A stretch of DNA of 64,000 nt from contig UCKU01000006.1 of NCBI GenBank assembly GCA_900473185.1, positions 97,258 through 161,257 on the forward strand. Reading direction: 5' to 3'. This document shows positions 8,509 to 17,459 of this stretch, piece by piece (the first letter of the stretch is position 1; each line of letters opens with the position of its first letter). The notes under the pieces are model-generated. The model was not told the origin of the DNA. It did no database searches and saw only the letters and a list, made by a program, of their open reading frames with translations. The position numbers and the translations under genes are program-made. The stretch is from Hyphomicrobiales bacterium (GTDB lineage: Bacteria > Pseudomonadota > Alphaproteobacteria > Rhizobiales > Rhizobiaceae).

Positions 8509-10089
8509 CTATTCTCCGGCTGCCTTTGTCCCGTCTGCCTTCAGGCCGACGATTGCCGATCTTATCGCGGGAAGTTGAGTGGGTGTCACGGAAAAATGCC
8601 GTATGCCTGCGGCAAGCAGATCAGCGGTCAGGGACGGATCCGCGGCCATGTCGCCGCAGATGCTGACCGGTTTGCTTCCGGCCAGTCTTATGGCCTGGGT
8701 CAGCAGGCGCAGTACGGCCGGTACCGCCTTGGCCTGATAAAGCGCGAAGTCGGCACCCTCGCGAGGCGAGGCGACGAGATATTGCGCAAGGTCGTTCGTC
8801 CCGAACGAAAAGAAGTCAGCGCTTTCGAACTCGTCCAGCATGAGCGCGGCGGCCGGGACCTCTACCATCATTCCGATGGGAGGCATGCGATGCGGCACAC
8901 CGCGTCGGGCGAGCGCGTCGGATTCTTCGCGATAGATCTGCCTGATATCATCGACGTCGGATGGAAACATCACCATCGGCAGCATGATGCGAAGACTGCC
9001 GAAGACTGCCGCACGCAAAAGCGCGCGGGCTTGAACACGCGCGATCTCCGGCCGGGCAAGCAGAAGACGGATACCACGTAGCGAGGGTACTTCGGCAAGT
9101 CCGGCGAGCGGCTTGTCGCCGCCTATATCCAGCATGCGAATTGTCGTCGACCGGCCACCGGCCCAATCCAGCAGACGGCGATAGATTGCAAACTGCTTCT
9201 CTTCGTTTGCGGCATCTCCAAGCGATGTCAGTGCAAATTCCGAGCGCATCAACCCGATGCCGGCGGTTGTCGCAACATCGATAGCATCGACTTCGTCGGG
9301 AGCATTGACGTTGACGGCCAGCAGGACCTGCGAGCCGTCTGCCCTGTACAAAATGCCGTTGTCGGCTGTCGATGCCGTGCTTGTCGGGCGATGGTCGAGC
9401 GGAGCCGACGTCGGCCTCTGCTTGGCCATCTGAAGCATGATGACACCTGAATCGCCATCAACCCCGATGTGTTGTCCCTTCTCCGCCGCGAAGCGACCGG
9501 CACCAATGACCATCGGGACCGAGCGAGACCTGGCAAGCAGCGCCACATGGCCGACTGCGCTGCCTGCATAAAGAGCGATACCCCCACCAGCCGACCAGTC
9601 ATGTGCGAGGAAGCGACTGGGTTCCATGTCTTTTCCAACATAGATGGAGCCGGCCGGAAAGTCGTCGATCGGCGCCCCGGTCAGGATCGACAGGACGCGG
9701 TTCTTGACGTCGAGAATGTCGACGGCACGCGCCTGCACTTGGTCTTCCTCCGCGCATTCCAGTTCGCGGATATAGCCATCGAGTGTCCCGACCCAGGCAA
9801 ACGCCATATTTTCGCCCGCATCGATGAGGGCGCCGGCCATCTCCATCAGCGTCGGGTCCTCGAGCACTTCGATCTGAAACTCGATGATTTCTCCACTCTC
9901 AAGGTCTGTCCCCGCCGCGATGTCGCGTAGTTCGCGGATGGCCTTCTTGATGGCATCGCCGAGTTCGGCACGGCCGGAAAGGCTTGGTGGCGGCGACGCA
10001 GCGGCGGCCATCGGCCTCGCAACATAGGCCGGCCCGGTTGCAACGCCTGGCGATGCACCTATGGCTTTCAGATTAGGCGGTGCGGCCAT
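8509..10089 (-). CDS. PTS enzyme I-type PEP phosphotransferase
   Basis: About 526 residues, a little shorter than the usual 575 of enzyme I. Visible features are KAIGASPGVATGPAYV at the N terminus, a phospho-His segment GSAVGHVALLARS (His about 180; the common form is TSHAAI), DIGGDKPL, and the C-terminal PEP-binding signature FFSFGTNDLAQYLVA. It transfers phosphate from PEP to HPr, here the HPr encoded just upstream. The start at 10089 has GAGG about 9 bases upstream and overlaps the HPr stop by 17 bases; an ATG five codons earlier lacks a ribosome site. A dedicated enzyme I inside a dha operon implies a private phosphorelay. Confidence 0.9.
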   Translation of the reverse strand: MAAPPNLKAIGASPGVATGPAYVARPMAAAASPPPSLSGRAELGDAIKKAIRELRDIAAGTDLESGEIIEFQIEVLEDPTLMEMAGALIDAGENMAFAWVGTLDGYIRELECAEEDQVQARAVDILDVKNRVLSILTGAPIDDFPAGSIYVGKDMEPSRFLAHDWSAGGGIALYAGSAVGHVALLARSRSVPMVIGAGRFAAEKGQHIGVDGDSGVIMLQMAKQRPTSAPLDHRPTSTASTADNGILYRADGSQVLLAVNVNAPDEVDAIDVATTAGIGLMRSEFALTSLGDAANEEKQFAIYRRLLDWAGGRSTTIRMLDIGGDKPLAGLAEVPSLRGIRLLLARPEIARVQARALLRAAVFGSLRIMLPMVMFPSDVDDIRQIYREESDALARRGVPHRMPPIGMMVEVPAAALMLDEFESADFFSFGTNDLAQYLVASPREGADFALYQAKAVPAVLRLLTQAIRLAGSKPVSICGDMAADPSLTADLLAAGIRHFSVTPTQLPAIRSAIVGLKADGTKAAGE

Positions 10090-10417
10090 GCTTCTTTTCC
10101 TCATCGAAATTACGCTCGACGAGGCCTTTCAGTGCGCGAATGGCTTCCTCGGCGAGTATCCCCTCGGCGCGAATCTTGAGCAACGATCCCTTGCGGATCC
10201 TGGCACCCATGATCTTGATGATGCTCTTGCCATTCAGCCAGACATCGCTGCCGTTGATTGCAACTTCGATCGAGCAGGGAAACGACTTTGCAAGCCGCGT
10301 GAATGTCACCGAGGGCCGAGCATGCAGTCCAACGCCATGCTTGACCTCGACCTCCGTCTGGCAGTTGGCGTGCATCTGCTCACCTTCATGGCCTCCCATG
10401 CGCAATCCGCCGCTCAT
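10073..10417 (-). CDS. HPr-like phosphocarrier of the dha operon
   Basis: 114 residues if started at 10417, where TGATG overlaps the dhaM stop; an ATG at 10375 with AGGTGAG upstream would give about 100 residues, closer to ordinary HPr (85-90). VGLHARPS holds the phosphorylatable His32, and LNGKSIIKIMG keeps the Ser (Ser65) that HPr kinase modifies in many bacteria. It should pass phosphate from the enzyme I encoded immediately downstream to DhaM. In several bacteria HPr and enzyme I parts are fused to DhaM; here they are separate, overlapping genes. Confidence 0.9.
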   Translation of the reverse strand: MSGGLRMGGHEGEQMHANCQTEVEVKHGVGLHARPSVTFTRLAKSFPCSIEVAINGSDVWLNGKSIIKIMGARIRKGSLLKIRAEGILAEEAIRALKGLVERNFDEEKKHGRTA

Positions 10418-10815
10418 CAGGGTGATAGCTCCTCTGCCGTCGCAATGACTTTGCTCAGCGATGCACCGCCGGAAGCCTCGGCGGCCGCGATAACGGCTCC
10501 CTCCACGACGGGTGCATTGCAGATCGATACATGCTTCGACCGCGGCAGGCCGAGCATCTCAACCGCCATTTCGCTGTTGGTTTCAGCTCCCCCAAGATCG
10601 ACGAAGACGGCAACGCCTGCGTCCGACCAAGCCTCCTCGATGGCTTTGAGAATGCCGCGGGCATCCGTCCCGAGTTCGCCGTGACTGTTGCCGCCCGACC
10701 AGGCAAGCGGCACACTGTCGCCAACCATCTGCCGCACCATATCGGCAGTGCCACGCGCAACCAGCGGCGAGTGGGAAACGATCACGATCCCGACGTTAGG
10801 CCTCTTCCCATTCAT
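10417..10815 (-). CDS. dhaM: DhaM, EIIA-type phosphotransferase subunit
   Basis: About 132 residues, the size of a single EIIA-mannose-type domain. GIVIVSHSPLVARG carries the active His (residue 15), and GTDARGILKAIEEAW and VDLGGAETNSEM are typical of the family. It phosphorylates ADP bound on DhaL using phospho-HPr. The ATG at 10815 overlaps the dhaL stop as ATGA; an upstream TTG at 10824 lies too close to the ribosome site. Unlike E. coli DhaM, the HPr and enzyme I parts are not fused but follow as separate genes. Confidence 0.9.
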   Translation of the reverse strand: MNGKRPNVGIVIVSHSPLVARGTADMVRQMVGDSVPLAWSGGNSHGELGTDARGILKAIEEAWSDAGVAVFVDLGGAETNSEMAVEMLGLPRSKHVSICNAPVVEGAVIAAAEASGGASLSKVIATAEELSP

Positions 10816-11426
10816 GCCGGGCAATGCTCCTCAATGTAGCGGCAGATCGCATTTGTCAGCAGCGCACAACTTGAGGCGCCCGGATCGACATGGCCGATCG
10901 ACCGGTCTCCGAGATATGAGGCGCGCCCGCGCATGGCCCTCATCGCAGCCGTCAGCTCGGCAGAAAGTTCGGCCTGGCGTGCGATGTCCGTCAGAGGCAA
11001 TCGATGTGCGAGCGCGTCCTGAACGGGATAGAGAACATCAAGAAGCGTCTTGTCCCCGGCATGTGAGCGACCACGACGCGCGACGGCGTTGATCGCCTGT
11101 TTCAGTGCAGCCGAAAAATCTTTCTCCTCGTCCGAGGCACGGAGCTCGCGGCCCATCTCCATGAGCAGCGTTCCATAAAGCGGGCCTGCCGCCCCACCGA
11201 TGTTCATCACGAGCGTCAAGCCAATTTTCTCAAGCGCATCAGGCAAGGGAAGGGCTGAAACGGAGGCATCTTCGGCGCTCACCGCTTCGCAGCCACGTCG
11301 CATGTTCGTTCCGTGATCGCCATCACCAATGGCGCGATCAAGCGCGCACAGGTGCTCGCTGTTTGCCGCGATCGCTGCACGGCAAGCTTCGATCAATCCC
11401 ATGAGAAGAACCGGTTCAGCCTGCAC
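10812..11426 (-). CDS. dhaL: DhaL, ADP-binding subunit of dihydroxyacetone kinase
   Basis: About 204 residues. LDRAIGDGDHGTNMRRG supplies the Asp residues that bind Mg-ADP, and GGAAGPLYGT, RGRASYLG and DPGASS are family features. It holds ADP as a cofactor that DhaM phosphorylates and then passes phosphate to the substrate on DhaK. I prefer the GTG at 11426, which has GGGAGGG 6 bases upstream, to the ATG at 11441, whose purine run is too close. It follows the fused kinase by 24 bases. Confidence 0.91.
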   Translation of the reverse strand: MQAEPVLLMGLIEACRAAIAANSEHLCALDRAIGDGDHGTNMRRGCEAVSAEDASVSALPLPDALEKIGLTLVMNIGGAAGPLYGTLLMEMGRELRASDEEKDFSAALKQAINAVARRGRSHAGDKTLLDVLYPVQDALAHRLPLTDIARQAELSAELTAAMRAMRGRASYLGDRSIGHVDPGASSCALLTNAICRYIEEHCPA

Positions 11427-11450
11427 CCGAAACCCTCCCATCTCCAAAGT

Positions 11451-13091
11451 TCATACGAGCGCTGCCATTACCTCGAATACGCCTGCCACGGCTACGGCAC
11501 CGGGATCGGGCACGCCTTCCAGATCCCTTTCGCCAACGTAGGAGGCACGACCGGCCTTTGCCTGTCGCATCGCTCTTGTCGACTGTGCACCTGTGGTCGC
11601 CGCTCTTGCCGCGGCCGCGACACCTTCCGATGAAAGGGCCGCAAGCGCGGGGGCCAGTGCGTCGACCATTGTGCGGTCGCCCACAACAGCGCCTCCATAG
11701 AACGTCATCCGATCAAGCCCGGCAAGCAGGGCAGCGGCGATATCATCCTTTTCTGCCATGGACTTGGATGCGGCCGTGAAGAAGATCGAGAGAAGGACGC
11801 CGCTGGAACCGCCCATGCTTGTGCTGAGGATTTCGCCGATGGAGGCCATCGTCGCGGCAGGATCTTTCAGTGGAAGTGTGTCGATGCGGGTAAGAATGCT
11901 GCGGGCTCCGGTCGCAACGGTGGAGCCGGTATCGCCATCCCCAACCAGGCCATCCAGGCGGTTGAGTTCGCTTTCGAGGGAAATCAGATGCTCGCAAAGT
12001 GCCTTCAGGAGACGACGATTACCCCGATCGTCGCTGGCGGGTGCCGCTTCTCTCTGCGCCGACGCCCGCTGAGGCGCGGGAAGGATAGCGATCTCGTGCC
12101 GTTCGGTCGCGGGTGGCCAGGCATGGGGTTCGACGGCGGCCCTCAGGGCGGCTTCACGGTCAGCATCCAGTCGAATGAGCGACAGGGAAAAGCCGTTCAT
12201 GTTGAGAGCGGTCATCATCGGTGCCGGCCCAATGATCAGTCGAACGCGGTTGGCGATCTGTGACGACAGCACGGCGTTGGCGATGACGCCCATTTCGAGC
12301 GGCGGCACGGCGCCAAGATTGTTGATCAGCAGCGCATGATCTCCCGCACCATCGAGCTTGGCCGCCAGCCGCCCGGTCATCGTCGCGACCAGATCGGCAA
12401 TCGGTTGCAGGGAAATACGCTCGACCCCTGGCTCGCCGTGGATACCGAGACCAAGTTCGCCTTCATCGGCGCCCAGTCGATCCTCATGCGTTTGGCCCGG
12501 CACGCTGCAGGTTGAAAGCGACATGCCGAGCGAAACGATGCTACCCGCTGCGGCGGTCGCCAGGCTCGCCACGGTCTTGAGCCCGGCACCGGCTTCGGCA
12601 TGATAGCCGGCGATCTTGTGCACGAATAGCGTACCGGCAACGCCGCGGGGCTGGATGATGCCGGGGATTGCGATATCGTCGGCAACGATAACCATCTCGA
12701 CGTCGAAACCTTCGGCACGGGCCTTTTCGGCGGCGAGACCAAAATTAAGGCGATCGCCCGTATAGTTCTTGACGATCAGCAGGGCGCCCTTGGGGCCGGT
12801 TACGGCGCGGATCGCCGTCAGCACCGCATCGACGCTCGGCGAGGCAAAGATTTCGCCGGATACGGCTGCGGTAAGCATGCCCTTGCCGACAAAGCCTGCA
12901 TGCGAGGGCTCATGCCCCGCCCCGCCGCCCGAGATAATGGCGACCTTCGACTTGTCCCAATCGGCACGCAGGATCACTTTGATCTCCGGAAACGCGTCGA
13001 GACGGGCAAGGCGACCGGCGCTGCTTGTCTGGAGCAGACCGTCCAGGGCTTCTGTGACAATGGTTTCCCGGCGATTGAAGAAATGTTTCAT
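11451..13091 (-). CDS. One-piece dihydroxyacetone kinase (DhaK-DhaL fusion, ATP type)
   Basis: 546 residues. The N-terminal DhaK domain (about 1-330) has GGGAGHEPSH and LGLGIHGEPG with the substrate-binding His; a Pro/Ala-rich linker (about 335-360) leads to a DhaL domain with LDGLVGDGDTGSTVATG and GGSSGVLLS. This is the architecture of ATP-dependent kinases (Citrobacter, yeast) rather than the PTS type. The substrate is dihydroxyacetone or a close relative such as glyceraldehyde or erythrulose. It sits between the ABC transporter ATPases and the PTS-type kinase genes, so the operon encodes both phosphorylation routes. Confidence 0.93.
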   Translation of the reverse strand: MKHFFNRRETIVTEALDGLLQTSSAGRLARLDAFPEIKVILRADWDKSKVAIISGGGAGHEPSHAGFVGKGMLTAAVSGEIFASPSVDAVLTAIRAVTGPKGALLIVKNYTGDRLNFGLAAEKARAEGFDVEMVIVADDIAIPGIIQPRGVAGTLFVHKIAGYHAEAGAGLKTVASLATAAAGSIVSLGMSLSTCSVPGQTHEDRLGADEGELGLGIHGEPGVERISLQPIADLVATMTGRLAAKLDGAGDHALLINNLGAVPPLEMGVIANAVLSSQIANRVRLIIGPAPMMTALNMNGFSLSLIRLDADREAALRAAVEPHAWPPATERHEIAILPAPQRASAQREAAPASDDRGNRRLLKALCEHLISLESELNRLDGLVGDGDTGSTVATGARSILTRIDTLPLKDPAATMASIGEILSTSMGGSSGVLLSIFFTAASKSMAEKDDIAAALLAGLDRMTFYGGAVVGDRTMVDALAPALAALSSEGVAAAARAATTGAQSTRAMRQAKAGRASYVGERDLEGVPDPGAVAVAGVFEVMAALV

Positions 13092-13129
13092 GGAGACAGA
13101 CCCGTCTTTTATGCCGTTTCGTTTGCTGC

Positions 13130-14137
13130 TTATCCAAGGCGCTGGCCGCTGGCGTCGAAATAGAGTGGATCGCGCAGCGTCAAGCTTATTCGATCACCCG
13201 GCCGGATTGCGAAATATGGATCGGCAAGCGTGACCAGCTTGTGGTCGCGCACCTTGATGTGAAGGTGGTTCTGGTCCCCCAGATGTTCGATCCAATCGAT
13301 CTTCGCATCGGCGTTCTGATCGACGATGATATCAATATGCTCGGTTCGCGCGCCGATCGTCTTCGTTCCCGGCGGCGGATTGGCACCGGGAAGAAGATCG
13401 GCCGGCAACAGGTTGATATGCGGCTGGCCAAGGCGCGCGGCGACATGAAGGCTGGCCGGATTGCCATAGATTTCGCGCGGCGTTCCGACTTGCAACAGTC
13501 GTCCTTCCGAGACAATGCCGATCCGATCCGCCATGGTCATCGCCTCGACCTGGTCGTGGCTTACATATAGCAGGGTCGAGCCGAGTTCTTTCTGGATACG
13601 CTTCAGTTCCAGGCGCAGTTCTGCGCGCAGTTTCGCATCGAGCGACGAGAGCGGTTCGTCCATCAGATAAATGGCGGGTCGGCGCACGAGCGCCCTGCCG
13701 ATCGCAACGCGCTGCATTTCGCCGCCCGACAGACGCGTCGAACGGTTCTCCAGCTTGTGGTCGATCCTGACCATGCGCGCAGTTTCGCGAACACGGCGGT
13801 CGATTTCTTCGCTTGGAAGTCGGTGCGCCGGGGCTCGCAGCGGAAAGGCAAGGTTGTCGTAGACCGTCATATGCGGATACAGCGAGTATTGTTGAAAGAC
13901 GAAGGCGACATCCCGTTCAGCGGGAGCTTCGCCTGCGACATTGCGGCCGCCGATTTCGATACGCCCAGCGTCGGGGTGCTCCAGTCCCGCAATAAGACGC
14001 AACGTGGTCGTCTTGCCAGCACCTGTCGGCCCGAGCAGAACGACGAATTCACCGTCTCGGATCGACAGGTTGAGATCGGCCAGAGCCTGAGTGTCACCGA
14101 AACGCTTATTGAGCCCCTTGAGAACGACGTCAGCCAT
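13130..14137 (-). CDS. ABC transporter ATPase 2 of the dha-operon importer
   Basis: About 335 residues, carbohydrate-importer type: Walker A GPTGAGKTTT, signature LSGGEMQRVAIGRA, Walker B IYLMDEPLSSLD, and a C-terminal regulatory TOBE-like domain. The ATG at 14137 has GGAGG 7 bases upstream; the open frame extends 30 codons further only because it overlaps the preceding gene, whose stop it overlaps by 8 bases. With the ATPase at 14130 it forms a pair, so the importer probably has a heterodimeric motor, as in glycerol (GlpST) importers of rhizobia. Confidence 0.9.
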   Translation of the reverse strand: MADVVLKGLNKRFGDTQALADLNLSIRDGEFVVLLGPTGAGKTTTLRLIAGLEHPDAGRIEIGGRNVAGEAPAERDVAFVFQQYSLYPHMTVYDNLAFPLRAPAHRLPSEEIDRRVRETARMVRIDHKLENRSTRLSGGEMQRVAIGRALVRRPAIYLMDEPLSSLDAKLRAELRLELKRIQKELGSTLLYVSHDQVEAMTMADRIGIVSEGRLLQVGTPREIYGNPASLHVAARLGQPHINLLPADLLPGANPPPGTKTIGARTEHIDIIVDQNADAKIDWIEHLGDQNHLHIKVRDHKLVTLADPYFAIRPGDRISLTLRDPLYFDASGQRLG

Positions 14138-15227
14138 GCTGAGCCTCCGAGTAGAGTGCCGAGGCAACAGCGCGGCCCGACTTGCAGTCGAATAGTGCGA
14201 GCTTTCCCGGATTGAGTTCAAGGCCAACAGTCTCGCCGATACGGAAATCGCGGTTCGCAGGAACGCGTGCCTTGATCACGCCGCTCGATGTCTCGATTGC
14301 CACGACCTGATTGGTTCCGAGATATTCGCTGCCATAGACGGCGCCGCGCAAGGGTGACGCGTCGCTGAAGCGGATATGTTCGGGCCTGACGCCGAGCGCA
14401 AGCTCCGCCTCGGCCATATCCTGGTGCACCTCGGGAATGCTGACGTCGACGCCGTTAAGCGATATCGACCGCGCTCCCGCCTTGAGACCCGACGTGAAAC
14501 GCATGAAATTCATCGGCGGCGAGCCGATGAAATCTGCGACATACATGGTGGCCGGCTTGCTGTAGATTTCCTGCGGCGTGCCGAATTGCTCGATGACGCC
14601 ATGGTTCATGACGGCGATCTTGTCGGCCATCGCCATCGCCTCATGCTGATCATGCGTCACGTAAACCGTCGTCGCGTGGATGCGGTTATGCAGTTCGCGC
14701 AGCTCATGGACCATCACCTCGCGGAATTCGGCATCCAGCGTGCCAAGCGGTTCATCCATCAGGAAACACTTCGGACGGCGCACGATCGCGCGGCCGAGAG
14801 CCACGCGCTGTCGGTCGCCGCCCGCCAGTCCGGAGACGGACCGGTTCAAGATATGATCGATCTGCAGGAGCCGCGCGGTCTCCTCGACGCGCTCGCGGAT
14901 CTGCGCCCTCGGCATACCCTGCGACAGGAGTGGGAAGGCGATGTTCTTGCGCACATTCATATGGGGATAGAGCGCAAAAAGCTGGAAGACGAAGGCAATG
15001 TCGCGGGCGCTGGCGCGGTTGAAGGTGACATCCTCCCCATCAAGATAGATCTTGCCGCTGGTCGGCAATTCCAGGCCGGCGATCATGCGAAGCGTCGTCG
15101 TCTTGCCGCAGCCAGAAGGGCCGAGCAGTGCCAGGAACTCGCCGTCATGAATGACGAAGCTTGAATCCTGCACCGCCACGAAGCCGCCAAACTGCTTACG
15201 GAGATTTTCTATTCTGATTTCCGCCAT
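14130..15227 (-). CDS. ABC transporter ATPase 1 of the dha-operon importer
   Basis: 365 residues. Walker A GPSGCGKTTT and Walker B CFLMDEPLGTLD are intact, but the signature motif reads LAGGDRQRVALGRA instead of LSGGQ, a degenerate form. A C-terminal TOBE-type domain follows. Pairing of one canonical ATPase (13130) with one degenerate one suggests an asymmetric motor. A GGAGTGAG run precedes the start, 3 bases downstream of the small membrane protein gene. Confidence 0.9.
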   Translation of the reverse strand: MAEIRIENLRKQFGGFVAVQDSSFVIHDGEFLALLGPSGCGKTTTLRMIAGLELPTSGKIYLDGEDVTFNRASARDIAFVFQLFALYPHMNVRKNIAFPLLSQGMPRAQIRERVEETARLLQIDHILNRSVSGLAGGDRQRVALGRAIVRRPKCFLMDEPLGTLDAEFREVMVHELRELHNRIHATTVYVTHDQHEAMAMADKIAVMNHGVIEQFGTPQEIYSKPATMYVADFIGSPPMNFMRFTSGLKAGARSISLNGVDVSIPEVHQDMAEAELALGVRPEHIRFSDASPLRGAVYGSEYLGTNQVVAIETSSGVIKARVPANRDFRIGETVGLELNPGKLALFDCKSGRAVASALYSEAQHG

Positions 15228-15230
15228 GGC

Positions 15231-15443
15231 TCACTCCGGAAACTTCGAGACGATGATGAACATGGCGGTGCCTGCGAGCAGCGTCACCAACGAATAAGTA
15301 TAGAGCACGAGAAGGAACGGCTGGAAGAGCATGAGGAAACCGATCGCGATCAAGGCGGTCGCGATGTTCTCCATAGGGTTCCGGCGCAAAAAGAACGGGC
15401 GCTTCGGGCGGGATGGGCGTGGGGTCTCGATGAGATGGGTCAT
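15231..15443 (-). CDS. Small two-helix membrane protein of the importer (DUF2160-like)
   Basis: 70 residues. After a basic, proline-rich N terminus (about 1-22) there are two hydrophobic helices, about 25-46 and 48-66. Its place between the permease and ATPase genes matches the small DUF2160-type membrane protein in rhizobial glycerol ABC operons; assignment to that family is from memory. It probably stabilises or modulates the transporter. The start overlaps the permease stop (ATGA), so translation is coupled. Confidence 0.75.
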   Translation of the reverse strand: MTHLIETPRPSRPKRPFFLRRNPMENIATALIAIGFLMLFQPFLLVLYTYSLVTLLAGTAMFIIVSKFPE

Positions 15444-16393
15444 TTGCGAACCGCTCCGAAAGTGATGCCGCGCAAGAGCTGCTTGCGCAGCAGAATGGTG
15501 AAGACGAGGATCGGGATCAGGAAGATCGTTGTTCCCGCAGCAACGGCAGGCCAGTCCTGGCCGCCTTCACCGATGATGGTCGGGATGAATGGCGGTGCGG
15601 TCTGGGCTTCACCCGAGGTCAGCAATGCGACAAAGGCATATTCGTTCCAGGCAAAGATCAGGCAGAAGATCGCAGTGGCGGCGATGCCGGTGGTTGCCTG
15701 CGGCAGGACGACCTTCCAGAATGCCTGCAGCCGGGTGTAGCCGTCGATCATCGCAGCTTCTTCATATTCGCGCGGGATCTCGTCGATGAAGCCTTTCAGC
15801 AGCCAGACGGCGAGCGAGACGTTGACTGCCGTGTAGAGCAGGATCATGCCCAGCGCCGTGTCGGAGAGGCCAAGCTCGCGGTACATCAGATAGATCGGTA
15901 TGGCGACCGCGATGGGCGGCATCATGCGCGTCGACAGGATGAAGAACAGAAGGTCGTCGGCGAGCGGTATCCTGAAGCGGGAAAAACCGTAGGCGGCCAA
16001 GGTTCCCAACGATACGGCCAGAAATGTCGAGCCGAAGGCAATCACCAGAGAATTGGCAAAGCGTGGCAGGAAATTCGAGGGACCCGCAATGACCATGTTT
16101 CGCTTGCGCGTCACCTCATCACAGGTGCCGGTCGGTGCAGGCAGGGAGGCGATGTATTCCGGCGTCTGACGCGTTCTCGTCGTCAGCAGGTTGCAGTAGC
16201 CTTCCAAGGTCGGCGTGAAGACGATCTTCGGAGGATAGCTGATGGAATCCGGCGGAGATTTGATACTGGTCAGGAAAATCCAGACGAGCGGGATCATCGT
16301 GATCAGGGCGTAGAGGATCACGATAGCACCGGCGATCCTCTTGCTGGTCGGGCTCGGCTCGACGACCGAATGGGCTGAGGTAACCGAGCTCAT
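15440..16393 (-). CDS. ABC sugar permease, MalG-like
   Basis: 317 residues, six membrane helices, with the EAA loop EYEEAAMIDGYTRLQAFW near the C terminus that contacts the ATPases. There is a sizeable periplasmic loop after the first helix (about 55-105). It partners the MalF-like permease at 16390, whose stop overlaps its start (ATGA). Substrate specificity comes from the binding protein at 17460; dihydroxyacetone, glycerol or a small polyol is inferred from the kinases downstream. Confidence 0.9.
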   Translation of the reverse strand: MSSVTSAHSVVEPSPTSKRIAGAIVILYALITMIPLVWIFLTSIKSPPDSISYPPKIVFTPTLEGYCNLLTTRTRQTPEYIASLPAPTGTCDEVTRKRNMVIAGPSNFLPRFANSLVIAFGSTFLAVSLGTLAAYGFSRFRIPLADDLLFFILSTRMMPPIAVAIPIYLMYRELGLSDTALGMILLYTAVNVSLAVWLLKGFIDEIPREYEEAAMIDGYTRLQAFWKVVLPQATTGIAATAIFCLIFAWNEYAFVALLTSGEAQTAPPFIPTIIGEGGQDWPAVAAGTTIFLIPILVFTILLRKQLLRGITFGAVRK

Positions 16394-17337
16394 CGCTGCT
16401 TCACCTTGTTGAGTGCCTTGACGTAGATGTTTGCGAGACCGAACACGGCGACGAAGAGGACGATGGCAAAGGCCGACGCCCGTCCGGTTGCCCAGCTCTC
16501 GAAGGCGGCACGTTTCAAGGTGATGGAGGCAACCTCGGTGGTCGAGCCCGGGCCACCGCCTGTCAGCAGTGTCACCATGTCGAACATCTTGAAATTCTCG
16601 ATGCCGCGAAACAGCACCGCAAGCATGATGAAGGGCAGCGCCATCGGCACGGTGATCGACCAGAATTGCCGCCAGGAGGAGGCGCGGTCCACCTCGGCCG
16701 CCTCATAGATATAGTCGGGGATGGAACGCAGGCCTGCCAGGCAGATCAGCATGACGTACGGCGTCCACATCCAGGTGTCGACGATAATGATCGCCCACGG
16801 CGCAAGCGAAACGCTGCCGAGCATCTGGATGTCGGCTGTCGGGATGCCGGTGACCAGGGAAACGGCATAGGCGAAGAGACCGATCTGCGGCTCATAGAGG
16901 AAGCGCCAGAAGTTGCCGACGACGGCAGGAGACAGCATCATCGGGATCAGGATCAGCGTCGTCCAGAAGGCGTGGCCGCGAAACTTGCGGTCGATCAGAT
17001 AGGCGAGGGTAAAACCGATGACCGTCTGTAGCAGAATCGTCCAGAAGACAAAGTGCGCTGTCGTCTGCATCGCCTGCCAAATGTCGGGGTCGTTGAGCAC
17101 CCGCTCGTAATTGCCAAATCCAACGTTCAGGACCGGCGCATTCGGACGGTTAGCGCGATAATTCGTGAACGACAGATAGATCGCCCAGATCAGCGGAAAG
17201 ATGTTGATGGCGAGAAGCAGGACAATGGTGGGCGCGATAAATACCCAGGCGATTGCTCGATCGGATAGTCCGCGGACGCGGCGGGCAAGCGATGTCGGCG
17301 TCGCCCTTGCGGTTGCGTCTGCAGCCTTCTCGACCAT
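16390..17337 (-). CDS. ABC sugar permease, MalF-like
   Basis: About 315 residues, six membrane helices, EAA loop YIYEAAEVDRASSWRQFW. Three starts compete: ATG at 17337 without a clear ribosome site; TTG at 17358 with AGGTGG 4 bases upstream, which looks best served; and a frame open to 17460 that would run through the intergenic hairpin and is unlikely. It follows the binding-protein gene after a 122-base gap holding that hairpin, while all downstream genes are tightly packed. Confidence 0.88.
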   Translation of the reverse strand: MVEKAADATARATPTSLARRVRGLSDRAIAWVFIAPTIVLLLAINIFPLIWAIYLSFTNYRANRPNAPVLNVGFGNYERVLNDPDIWQAMQTTAHFVFWTILLQTVIGFTLAYLIDRKFRGHAFWTTLILIPMMLSPAVVGNFWRFLYEPQIGLFAYAVSLVTGIPTADIQMLGSVSLAPWAIIIVDTWMWTPYVMLICLAGLRSIPDYIYEAAEVDRASSWRQFWSITVPMALPFIMLAVLFRGIENFKMFDMVTLLTGGGPGSTTEVASITLKRAAFESWATGRASAFAIVLFVAVFGLANIYVKALNKVKQR

Positions 17338-17392
17338 AGAGGAAGAAGAAATGTTCAAGGTGCCACCTGGTCTTTGCGTATATGAGACACGT

Positions 17393-17425
17393 GGCGGCCC
17401 GGCAGTCTTGGCGAGCCGGGCCGCC
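17393..17425. terminator. Strong intergenic hairpin after the binding-protein gene
   Basis: A perfect 11-base inverted repeat, GGCGGCCCGGC (17393-17403) and GCCGGGCCGCC (17415-17425), with an 11-base loop and no T-tract. It lies between the binding-protein stop (17460) and the permease start. Such elements usually shield the 3' end of binding-protein mRNA or cause partial termination, giving more binding protein than permease. Confidence 0.7.
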
Positions 17426-17459
17426 ATTCTGACAAGAAGGTTGTGCGTCCAGCCGGACA

